This document shows positions 25,423-33,437 of a DNA stretch of 64,000 bases, one piece after another (the first letter of the stretch is position 1; each line of letters starts with the position of its first letter). The DNA comes from VXYL01 sp965116345 (GTDB lineage Bacteria; Pseudomonadota; Gammaproteobacteria; Pseudomonadales; Azotimanducaceae). A program made the position numbers and the translations under genes. Where the stretch lies: positions 1,674,001 through 1,738,000 of the forward strand of contig OZ220680.1 in the NCBI GenBank assembly GCA_965116345.1. Reading direction: 5' to 3'. The notes below the pieces were generated by a model. That model worked only from the letters and a program-made list of their open reading frames with translations, did no database searches and was not told the origin of the DNA.

Positions 25423-27776
25423 GCGCGGCGCCCACCTAGCAGCCGGCGATAGACTGCGGTGTACTCCGCAGCCATCGCGGCCGTATCCTGGTGGTGGCCA
25501 GGGCCCTCTTGCCAACGCCAAACCGCTCTGACCCGTTCACCGTATCCGTGAGCGTCCTCGCACACCGTCTTGAGGCGCTCGTAGAGACCCTCGACACCGC
25601 CATGCGGAAGCAGCCAACCGCCACCGTGTTCGCGGATGCGCTCACCGATGGCGCCGAAGTCGAGTGCGATCACCGGCAACCCGCAGGCCCAGAGCTCCGT
25701 CAACGTGTGGCAGTGGGTCTCCGGCCAGATCGACAGGACCATCCCATGGGTCGGCCCGATCTCCCGCAAGATGCGAGCCAAGTCGGCTCGTTCATAGGCT
25801 CCGTGGACGACAACGCCTTCCTTCGACTCGAGCTTCGTCCTACCGACCACGTGGAACTCGAAGCGCCGCTCCGAGTCGATCGCCTCGAGGCCCTCCACCA
25901 AATGGAGACCCTTGGCGACGATCAGGTTGCCGGGAATCACGATCTTCACCGGCGTTGAGACTTCTTCCTGATCGCTCACCAAGCGCTCGAACGTTAGGTC
26001 CCTCCCGTGAGGAATGACCGTAAAGGACCGATGTTCCAGTTCCGGGAAGCTGGTGAGGATCTGGCTTCGAGCACTGTTTGATGTGGTCACGAAGGCATCA
26101 CAGGAGGAGAGCATCTCACGCATCCATGCCTGCCATTGGTAGATGCCTTCATGTTTCAGTCTGGGGAAGTCGGCTGGGCGCCATAGGTCTGGCTTGCACT
26201 CACCCGTCGTTGCAGTACACACGCCACCGCAGTAGGTGAGATGTTCGTCGAGGAGCTTGACCGTGGGGCAGATCGAATAGAAATCATGGAAGGAGAACAC
26301 GACTGGGATCGACAGATCCGTACACATGCGCGGGAGGTTCAGGCTATGCCATGCGATGTGGCGGATGTGGACAAGCTCGAACGAATGCCGCAGCAGCAGT
26401 TCCCGGACAAACGCGTCGTATTCATCCGATACATGTGGGAACGGCAGGATCTGGCTGCGGAGCTGGCAAGTCTCCACCACATGCTGCTCGCCCCTGGAAA
26501 TCAGACTGAACTCCACGGTTTTCGAATCACAGACGAGGAGGAAGGTCTCGTAATCGTCCTCCACCGCCCGCATGAGGTCGAGATTCGTCTGCGGCGTTCC
26601 CCCCGTGGTGGTCGAGATGACGAAGAGCGCCCGGGGCCGCATGGGTTCGTCGTTCGTCCCGGCCTCGCCCACCCTCCGCCGAGCCTGCTCCACCTGCTCG
26701 TCAGCGAGAAAAGCCTGCACCGCACTCGCGTAGTCGGGGTGGCGTGCGTCCACGATGGCTCGCCCTTCACGCACCAGCGCGTCCCGGTCACCGCCGAAGC
26801 TCGCCGAGCGAACGTGGTAGATCAACGTCGCGTCATCGATGACGTGTGTCCATCCCGCTTTGGTCGCGCGTGCGCAGAAGTCGTTTTCCTCCCCGTATCC
26901 CCTCGGGAACGCGTCGGCATCGAATGCGCCGATGTCGTCCAGGCACGCACGCCGAACGTACATGCAGTAGCCGCTCCCCGTCGGCACTGCCGGATAGTCT
27001 CGGCCACTCGCCCGTGTCACGGCACGTGCGTAGTCGTCATCCGACATCGATTCGGGTCGCGGGTTGGGCTCGTTCGCGCGCGGTGCCGAGAACGCTCCCG
27101 CGTTGTCCGAGAAGGGCGTGGCGGTCGCAACGCTTGGGGCCGAGTAGGCTGCCAAGCGAAGATTGCGCAACCACTGGGGCGTGACCCGGGTATCGGAGTT
27201 GAGCAGCACAACGTCAGCGCGCCCGGCCAGTGACATCCCGCGGTTTACCGTTGCGGTGTACCCGAGATTCCGGTCGTTGCGGACCACGAACACGTTCGGA
27301 CAAACGACAAGTTCGGCCAGCACGGCTTCAATACTCTCGTCCGGACTGGCGTCGTCGATCACGATGACGCGTACGTGGGGAGGCGTGTGTGCGAGCACGC
27401 TTCGAATGCACCGGGCCGTCTCGGCGGCCGCATTGAATACCGGAATGACCACGGCCACGGGCTGGCGAAGCGCGGGTTCCGAGTCGCGGACGACGCGGAT
27501 CTCACCTGAGGGCGTGCGCACGTTCCGCTGACTCAGGTGATGAACCAGGGGATTGACGTCCCCATCGAGAAGCTCCGGATGCGACTCGTGGTATCGGGTC
27601 GTATCGAAACCGGGCGACGGATTCCGACCCAGTGCCGCCCCGTAGAGCAGGTAGTGCTCTACAGGGTCCATCCCCAGAATCTCGACATCCGGGTATTGAG
27701 CGAGGTACCACTCGGCATCGAACAATCCCGAAGCGCGGATGTCGTCCGCCACGCTTCGATCAGCCTGTTGCGTCAT
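25380..27776 (-). CDS. Bifunctional GT2-GT4 glycosyltransferase
   Basis: A protein of about 798 residues. The N-terminus carries the motif SGLFDAEWYLAQYPDV ... HYLLYGAALGRNPSPGFD, a tandem module common in large glycan glycosyltransferases. A GT2 domain follows (VAVVIPVFNAAAETARCIRS, VVLLNSDTRV, the acceptor loop GYCMYVRRACLDDIGAFDAD) and then a GT4 domain from about residue 400 (SFHDFYSICPTVKLLDEH, VIPGNLIVAKGLHLVEGLE, THCHTLTELWACGLPVIALD). Two transfer steps in one chain are likely. ATG near 27776 (MTQQADRS) is chosen; a GTG at 27812 is an alternative. It is convergent with the sulfotransferase gene and overlaps it by 43 bases. Confidence 0.87.
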   Translation of the reverse strand: MTQQADRSVADDIRASGLFDAEWYLAQYPDVEILGMDPVEHYLLYGAALGRNPSPGFDTTRYHESHPELLDGDVNPLVHHLSQRNVRTPSGEIRVVRDSEPALRQPVAVVIPVFNAAAETARCIRSVLAHTPPHVRVIVIDDASPDESIEAVLAELVVCPNVFVVRNDRNLGYTATVNRGMSLAGRADVVLLNSDTRVTPQWLRNLRLAAYSAPSVATATPFSDNAGAFSAPRANEPNPRPESMSDDDYARAVTRASGRDYPAVPTGSGYCMYVRRACLDDIGAFDADAFPRGYGEENDFCARATKAGWTHVIDDATLIYHVRSASFGGDRDALVREGRAIVDARHPDYASAVQAFLADEQVEQARRRVGEAGTNDEPMRPRALFVISTTTGGTPQTNLDLMRAVEDDYETFLLVCDSKTVEFSLISRGEQHVVETCQLRSQILPFPHVSDEYDAFVRELLLRHSFELVHIRHIAWHSLNLPRMCTDLSIPVVFSFHDFYSICPTVKLLDEHLTYCGGVCTATTGECKPDLWRPADFPRLKHEGIYQWQAWMREMLSSCDAFVTTSNSARSQILTSFPELEHRSFTVIPHGRDLTFERLVSDQEEVSTPVKIVIPGNLIVAKGLHLVEGLEAIDSERRFEFHVVGRTKLESKEGVVVHGAYERADLARILREIGPTHGMVLSIWPETHCHTLTELWACGLPVIALDFGAIGERIREHGGGWLLPHGGVEGLYERLKTVCEDAHGYGERVRAVWRWQEGPGHHQDTAAMAAEYTAVYRRLLGGRRAYGAEDPSSVEAFC

Positions 27777-28053
27777 GCATGCACCGATCAACCACCGCCC
27801 AAGAGGGCCCACCTACCGGATGCGCTCCGCCTTGTTACTGCGCCATCACCGTCGCCGTGCGCGGCACCAGGACACTCCACGGCATCCCGGCCTAGTTTCG
27901 CACGGCGCAGCTCGTCCGATATGCTAGCAGGGTCCTCGATCGGTCGAACCACATTTCCGTTTCTACGCGACGCCCGACTCCTTGGTGTGCGCGTCGCTTC
28001 ACCGACAATGGGACGCCACAAGCCACCTATCGCACCGCACGGAGATTGCTCGA

Positions 28054-28941
28054 ATGCCCAGTCCGGTGAAACCTGCCTATTTCACGGGAGTCCCAACCGC
28101 GCAAGCGGCGGTCGACATCTTCCAAGGCGTGTGGAAGTCCGCCTTCCCGCCCGACTCCGGCGTCAAGGCCGGCATCGCGCCGAATTTCGTGGATCGTCGA
28201 GTCCAATGGGTGGCCAGCGAGCTTGGCGGGTTGCGTAACCGCAGCGTCCTCGAACTCGGACCGTACGAGGGTTACATCACCTATCAGCTCGACCGTCTCG
28301 GCGCCGCACCGGTCGTCGCGGTGGAGGCGAGCAACATCAGCTACCTGAAGTGCCTCATCGCCAAGGAGATCTTGGGAATCGAAGCCCGACTCCTGCACGG
28401 CGATATCCAGTCGTATATGGACGACACGACCGAACGCTTCGATCTGTGTTGGGCAACGGGCGTCCTCTACCACCAGGTCGATCCGCTGGCCCTGTTGCGC
28501 TCGATCGCACGAGTGTCCGATCGAATGTTCGTGTGGACGCACTTCTACGACGAGATGATCGCGACCGACGCCGACCGCTACCCCCATTTCGACGCGAGCC
28601 GGGACGTCCACAAGGAACTGGACGGATTCCGCTGCAGGCACTACTACCGGTCTTACCTATACAACGGTGACCATCCGCCAGGCTTCTCCGGTGGAAGCAA
28701 CCCCTTTGCCTACTGGCTTGCAAAGGACGACATCCTAGAGTTCGTCCGGGAACTGGGATTCACCGATGTTGTCGTCCGGTCGGTCTCATCAGACCACAAG
28801 GCCGGTCCGACAATGTCCTTCCTGGCGACCAGGCCAACTAGGTGGGGTCGTCGGCTACGGAGGAGATTCGCACAGGTCCGCAAGAACCTAGTGAACTCTC
28901 TGAGGACGATCCCGAACAAATACGCGTCACGCAGCTCCTAG
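28054..28941 (+). CDS. SAM-dependent methyltransferase (glycan-locus type)
   Basis: A 295-residue class I methyltransferase. Motif I is VLELGPYEGYITYQL, followed by VVAVEASNISYLKCL and a motif IV-like region DLCWATGVLYHQVDPLALL. It lacks a membrane segment; the C-terminus is basic. ATG at 28054 has GGAG nine bases upstream. Related proteins (DUF1698/TylF-like or CmoB-like methyltransferases) occur in polysaccharide loci; the acceptor is unknown. A five-hairpin repeat copy begins 22 bases after the stop. Confidence 0.8.
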   Translation: MPSPVKPAYFTGVPTAQAAVDIFQGVWKSAFPPDSGVKAGIAPNFVDRRVQWVASELGGLRNRSVLELGPYEGYITYQLDRLGAAPVVAVEASNISYLKCLIAKEILGIEARLLHGDIQSYMDDTTERFDLCWATGVLYHQVDPLALLRSIARVSDRMFVWTHFYDEMIATDADRYPHFDASRDVHKELDGFRCRHYYRSYLYNGDHPPGFSGGSNPFAYWLAKDDILEFVRELGFTDVVVRSVSSDHKAGPTMSFLATRPTRWGRRLRRRFAQVRKNLVNSLRTIPNKYASRSS

Positions 28942-28963
28942 CGTGCGCGTCGGCTCGCATGGC

Positions 28964-29108
28964 CTAGGGAAGGTCTGATTAAGACCTTCCCTAGCGCGGC
29001 ACAGGGATGTGCCGCCAAATTCAAAGACGCAAGGAGTTGAATTTGCACGCAAAAAAAGACCACGCTCTTGTTTTTGCGTTCTGATCAAGCCAGGGATGGC
29101 TTGATCAG
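28964..29108. repeat. Five-hairpin dispersed element, copy 2 (145 bp)
   Basis: It has the same length and order as copy 1 at 6893. H1 (28964-28994) and H2 are identical to copy 1. H3 keeps the AAATT/AATTT base and GCAA loop but the stem now pairs TTCAA with TTGAA. H4 keeps a CC(A)CGC loop while the stem changes to ACGCAAAAA/TTTTTGCGT. H5 is CTGATCAAGCCA with its complement (29081-29108), loop GGGA. The stem changes are largely compensated. It lies between two convergent genes, unlike copy 1. Confidence 0.85.
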
Positions 29109-29172
29109 AGCATTCCTAATGTCGTGTGGGGCCTGGGGCCGGACGCCGAGCCCGCGAGGCGTCTTGGTAGCG

Positions 29173-30990
29173 CTAAGCAGGTGGTTCGTCTTCGCCAAGT
29201 AGCGTCAGGGACACCGACGCCAACGAGAGCAACGTCTTCACATTCACGTTGCTCACCAAAGGAGCGTCTGAATTCGTCCACTGGATCGCCGCGGGAACGT
29301 CGACGACTTCCTCCAAGCCGACGTGCTTTGCCCGTGCAAGCAGCGCGGCTACGGACTCTCGTTGCGTCTCGGCGAAAGCCCACTGCCAGCGCCTCGGCGG
29401 GTTCGGCACCTCTCCCCACAACGATCTGCTCATGCCCAGACGCCTCTTGATAGCCAACCGGTAACGCCGGGTAGCCGACATCAATTCTTCGCGCCACTGG
29501 TCTCGGTAGAAGGGAACATCCACAACCTTCGGTGCCGCCCGACGCATGATCTCGTAGTGGAATCTCTCGGCTCGTCGAGCGTGGGAAGCAGACTTGAGGA
29601 ATTCCCTTGCACAGACGAGTTCCAGCAGCGGCGAAACCCGCGCCTTCGCGGGCACGTTCTGGAACAAGGGGCCATTCCAATGGCCCAGCCGATAGTCGAC
29701 GTAGAACTTCTCCGGCAGCGTGTCCAACCTCACGCGCCGAGCCGTGTCGGCCACCCAACCGAACAACCACTCTCTCATCTGCGTGGCGAGCGCCGGTCGC
29801 ACGACTCCGGCAGGATCGAAAGGTTGGTGGTAATCGATGAATGCCTCCTGCATCGACGCAACGGTTGTCGGGAGGACTCGCTTGAACTGTCCGGCGTGGC
29901 TACCACGATAGAGTTCGCCGCCGATCCCTTCGAACGTCACCGAGCGGCTCCTTGGAGCAGTAGTGCCCGGACTATCCCAAGGAGAGACCATGCCTTCGAA
30001 CCGCGACACATGCGCTTGTACGTCCGACCAGGGTCTGGCCGCAATCGTCCCCCCGACCGTGCCCGGTACAAGAAGCTCGTGCTTCGCTCCCGTGCGCCGA
30101 CAGACCTCCGCAGCAACGACCGAGTCGCCCCAGGATGGAAGCCCTCGGGTGAATATCCTCAGGCCGTCGACAACTCCGGCGGCATACGCCAGGGCGAGCA
30201 CGAGACGAGAGTCCTTGCCGCCCGTAAGCGCCAGATTGATCGTGTGATCCACCGATTCGCAAGCAGCCCTGACGTTGTCCACGAGCCGCTCTGTGAGGTC
30301 ATCCCAGCCACGGGACTCGAGATTCTCCAGGTCAGGCTCGTCCGGCGATGGCCAAATGCCACCTTGGATTTCGTGTCCGACAAACCGAGCGTCGCCGATG
30401 CCCGCAACGACTGCTTCGCCCGCTTCGACTTTCTCCACCCCCCGGTACGCCGTACGAGGACCGAAAAGGTTGCCGGCGGCAACAAGCCAACCCAGGGACT
30501 GCAGATCGAGCTCGGCGCGTGTAAGCCGCGCCAAGGGTAGTGCCCGGTTGGATACCGCGCATATGCCATCCCCTTGGGTGCAGTAGACCGGATGGGTATT
30601 GTCGAACGATGAAAACCCGACGAGACCTTCTTGCTGGTTGACCGCACCGATCGAGAACGAGCCCGACATGTCGCGAAACAGCGCCGTCGTCTCTCGACCA
30701 TCGCGCCTACCAAAGAGATCGTCGATCGTCTTGTCGCCGAAGGCTCTGCCATTGCATCGCAGGGCAGGACCATTGATGGCGATCGCTTGGTCTGGTCCGA
30801 TTCGCACCCGGCGGGCCGCGATGGAATCCCCGATTTCAGTGGCGAGGGCAAACCAACGACCATCGTCCGAGATCCGCGCGAGCACGGGAGTGTTGCCGAG
30901 CGGTACCGTCGTGGGAAACCACTCCTGCGCAAGCTCGTATGCGGGACGGAGGGTACCCGGTCGCCCCGTGGCGAAGAGGAAGTAGAGCAA
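29173..30990 (-). CDS. Asparagine-synthase-like protein lacking the glutaminase cysteine
   Basis: A 605-residue protein of the asparagine synthetase B superfamily. The ATP-pyrophosphatase motif is LALTGGKDSRLVLAL (canonical SGGxDS). The N-terminal Ntn-like domain starts MLYFLFATGRPG and has no Cys at position 2, so glutamine hydrolysis is unlikely, as in beta-lactam synthetases. FRDMSGSFSIGAVNQQ and SNRALPLARL match the structural parts of that domain. The gene is adjacent to rmlD on the same strand. It may form an amide or other acyl-adenylate product on a glycan or lipid, possibly using free ammonia or another amine (inference). Confidence 0.8.
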   Translation of the reverse strand: MLYFLFATGRPGTLRPAYELAQEWFPTTVPLGNTPVLARISDDGRWFALATEIGDSIAARRVRIGPDQAIAINGPALRCNGRAFGDKTIDDLFGRRDGRETTALFRDMSGSFSIGAVNQQEGLVGFSSFDNTHPVYCTQGDGICAVSNRALPLARLTRAELDLQSLGWLVAAGNLFGPRTAYRGVEKVEAGEAVVAGIGDARFVGHEIQGGIWPSPDEPDLENLESRGWDDLTERLVDNVRAACESVDHTINLALTGGKDSRLVLALAYAAGVVDGLRIFTRGLPSWGDSVVAAEVCRRTGAKHELLVPGTVGGTIAARPWSDVQAHVSRFEGMVSPWDSPGTTAPRSRSVTFEGIGGELYRGSHAGQFKRVLPTTVASMQEAFIDYHQPFDPAGVVRPALATQMREWLFGWVADTARRVRLDTLPEKFYVDYRLGHWNGPLFQNVPAKARVSPLLELVCAREFLKSASHARRAERFHYEIMRRAAPKVVDVPFYRDQWREELMSATRRYRLAIKRRLGMSRSLWGEVPNPPRRWQWAFAETQRESVAALLARAKHVGLEEVVDVPAAIQWTNSDAPLVSNVNVKTLLSLASVSLTLLGEDEPPA

Positions 30991-31011
30991 CGATGCCGCC
31001 TTGTGTCGCGT

Positions 31012-31908
31012 TCAGGTGGTTGACGCACGACGCACCGACAGGTGCGCCGCGACGGAGTCCCGCAGGTAGGAGTCCCAATCGGGACAGGCGATTCCAAATG
31101 CCACCGCGAGCTTGCCCATGTCCAGCCGCGAATTACTCGGGCGCCTCGCCTTGGCGGGCCACTCGCTACTCGGGATGGGGTTCATTGTCGGCGCGGCTCC
31201 CAATACGCCGGTCTCCACGCCAATGGCGACGATCCGCTGCGCGAAACCGAACCAGGAGACCGACGGAGCCGCGGTGAAGTGGTAGGTACCCCACAAGGAG
31301 TCCCGTTCGGTCGCCATTCGCCCTGCCCGCAGGATTGTGTGTGCGATGGCCATCGCCGGCGTCGGCCCGCCAGTCTGGTCGTCGACAACGGCAATCTCGT
31401 CTCGTTCTTGGGCCAAACGAAGGATGGTGTCAACGAAACTTCGTCCCACCCTGCCGAATATCCAGCTGACGCGCAGGATTAGGTGCCGGTCGGTCGCTTC
31501 GCGAAGTGCGGCCTCCCCGGCGAGCTTGGTGGTCCCGTACACACCGAGGGGGTTCGGTGCGTCGTCCTCCGTGTAGGCACCTACCCTCGTACCATCGAAC
31601 ACGTAGTCCGTCGACAGGTGGACCATGCCGATGCCGCGCCTCGTGCAAGTTCGACCCAGCGCTCCGACGGCCTCGGCATTGACCCGGTGCGCCAACGCGG
31701 GTTCGTCCTCGGCCCGGTCCACAGCCGTGTAGGCCGCACAGTTCACCACGAGATCCGGCTTACATTCGTTGAATCGCCTTTCGATCTGTTCCGCGTCGGT
31801 GATGTCCAGTCCTCGCCGGTCGAACGCCACGACTTCCAAGTGATCGTCAGCCAGACGAAGCATCTCGGAGCCCACCTGCCCCCCGGCGCCAGTGACCGCA
31901 ACCTTCAT
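31012..31908 (-). CDS. rmlD: dTDP-4-dehydrorhamnose reductase
   Basis: A 298-residue SDR that reduces dTDP-4-keto-rhamnose to dTDP-L-rhamnose. It has TGAGGQVG for cofactor binding, HLSTDYVFDG, and the catalytic YGTTK motif with SWIFG following. Length is normal. ATG at 31908 overlaps the rmlC stop by four bases. The operon order on the minus strand is rmlA, rmlC, rmlD, then the asparagine-synthase-like gene. Confidence 0.96.
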   Translation of the reverse strand: MKVAVTGAGGQVGSEMLRLADDHLEVVAFDRRGLDITDAEQIERRFNECKPDLVVNCAAYTAVDRAEDEPALAHRVNAEAVGALGRTCTRRGIGMVHLSTDYVFDGTRVGAYTEDDAPNPLGVYGTTKLAGEAALREATDRHLILRVSWIFGRVGRSFVDTILRLAQERDEIAVVDDQTGGPTPAMAIAHTILRAGRMATERDSLWGTYHFTAAPSVSWFGFAQRIVAIGVETGVLGAAPTMNPIPSSEWPAKARRPSNSRLDMGKLAVAFGIACPDWDSYLRDSVAAHLSVRRASTT

Positions 31909-32444
31909 TTCGAAAGGTACTCGTCGAGGGTGGGGTTCGCACCGTCAGCTGCCGACACGATGGGGTTCTCGAGCGGCCAATCGATGCCGATGGCGGGATC
32001 GTTCCACAACACGCCCCGGCCGTCGTCGGGCCGATAGTAGGCGGTGCACTTGTACTCGAAGTCGGCCTCCTCGGACAGGACGCAAAAGCCGTGGGCGTAT
32101 CCCGCGGGAATGAACAGTTGCCGGTGGTCGGTGTCGTCCAGGTAGACGCCGACGTGCCGGCGAAAGGTTGGCGAGGTCGGATCTATGTCCACGGCGACGT
32201 CGAACACGCGTCCCCGTGATACGCGCACCAGCTTGCCCTGGGGTTCGTGCTCCTGGAAGTGCAGCCCGCGCAACACACCCCGCCGGGATCGCGAGTGGTT
32301 GTCTTGGACGAAGTCGCAACCGAATGCCTCGTACGTGTCATAGCGCGCCTTGCTGAAGCTCTCCAGGAGAAAACCGCGGTCGTCGCGATGCACCTCTGGG
32401 CGCACGATCACCACGCCGGGAAGCACGGTCTCCTCAATGCGCAT
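31905..32444 (-). CDS. rmlC: dTDP-4-dehydrorhamnose 3,5-epimerase
   Basis: A 179-residue cupin epimerase. The start MRIEETVLPGVVIVRPEVHRD, the active-site strand QDNHSRSRRGVLRGLHFQ and the GKLVRVSRGRVFDVAVDI segment are typical. FIPAGYAHGFCVLSEEADFEYKC and YYRPDDGRGVLWNDPAIGIDW complete the family pattern. ATG at 32444 is used because it opens with the family N-terminus; the upstream in-frame extension overlaps rmlA. It overlaps rmlA by 11 bases and rmlD by four. Confidence 0.96.
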   Translation of the reverse strand: MRIEETVLPGVVIVRPEVHRDDRGFLLESFSKARYDTYEAFGCDFVQDNHSRSRRGVLRGLHFQEHEPQGKLVRVSRGRVFDVAVDIDPTSPTFRRHVGVYLDDTDHRQLFIPAGYAHGFCVLSEEADFEYKCTAYYRPDDGRGVLWNDPAIGIDWPLENPIVSAADGANPTLDEYLSK

Positions 32445-33345
32445 CGGTTGTTCCGTCGGCGTCCGGGTTTGCCACCAGGGCACGGAGGTAGTCCGCATAG
32501 CCCTGTCCCCCGAGGGCACCGGCAAGCGCCGCCAAGTCGCTGTCGGTGATCCAGCCCATGCGCCAAGCGACCTCCTCAGGGCACGCGATCTTCAGTCCCT
32601 GGCGGTGTTCGATGGTCTGCACGAACTGGCTGGCTTCGAGAAGCGATTCCGGCGTGCCGGTGTCCAGCCACGCCATGCCCCGCCCGAACTGCACGACGTC
32701 AAGCATTCCACGCTGGAGATAGACGCGGTTGAGGTCGGTGATTTCGAGTTCGCCACGTTCCGACGGCCGCAGCGACTCGGCGAACCCCACCACTTCGCTG
32801 CCGTACACGTACAGCCCGGTGACCGCAAGATTCGACTTCGGCACGGCGGGTTTCTCCTCGATTTCCGCCGGGCGGCCCGCGGCATCGAGGGTCAGCACCC
32901 CGAACCGGTGCGGATCCTTGACGGGATAGGTGAACACAGTCGCGCCACGGTTGTTCGCGATCGCCTCCTGTGCCTTGCGCGCCAGTTCGCTGCCGAAGAA
33001 CACGTTGTCGCCGAGAATCAGCGCCACGGGGTCGTCGCCGATGAAGTCGCGGCCGACGATGAAGGCATGGGCGAGGCCCTTGGGTTCGTCCTGTACGGCG
33101 TACGAGAACGCCATCCCCCACCGCGAGCCGTCGCCGAGCAGTTCCTTGAGTCGGGGTGTGTCCTGGGGTGTGGAGATGATGAGGACTTCGCGCACGCCGC
33201 CGAGCATGAGCGTGGTCAGCGGGTAGTAGACCATCGGCTTGTCGTAGATGGGCAGGAGCTGCTTGCTGACCGCGATCGTGACCGGGTGCAGACGCAGGTT
33301 GCGCCCGCCGGCGAGGACGATGCCTTTGGTTGACGTGATCGTCAT
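32434..33345 (-). CDS. rmlA: Glucose-1-phosphate thymidylyltransferase with altered nucleotide loop
   Basis: A 303-residue RmlA that would make dTDP-glucose. Most of the chain is conventional: AVSKQLLPIYDKPMVYYPL, LIISTPQDTPRLKELLGDG, LILGDNVFFG, EEKPAVPKSN and the LQRGMLDVVQFGRGMAWLDT region. The nucleotide-binding loop, normally GGSGTRLxPxT, reads GGRNLRLHPVT (residues 13-23), which replaces the conserved G and T. The reading of the DNA is unambiguous. Activity may persist through altered loop contacts, or be reduced. ATG at 33345 is divergent from mnmC by 92 bases, which should hold both promoters. Confidence 0.93.
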   Translation of the reverse strand: MTITSTKGIVLAGGRNLRLHPVTIAVSKQLLPIYDKPMVYYPLTTLMLGGVREVLIISTPQDTPRLKELLGDGSRWGMAFSYAVQDEPKGLAHAFIVGRDFIGDDPVALILGDNVFFGSELARKAQEAIANNRGATVFTYPVKDPHRFGVLTLDAAGRPAEIEEKPAVPKSNLAVTGLYVYGSEVVGFAESLRPSERGELEITDLNRVYLQRGMLDVVQFGRGMAWLDTGTPESLLEASQFVQTIEHRQGLKIACPEEVAWRMGWITDSDLAALAGALGGQGYADYLRALVANPDADGTTDAH

Positions 33346-33437
33346 GCCAAGTGTTCCGATTCCGAACCGGGTGGATTCCGCGACAACGCCGCGCCGCTTG
33401 CGCCAATATTAGAACACTTGGGCAACCTGACACCGAG

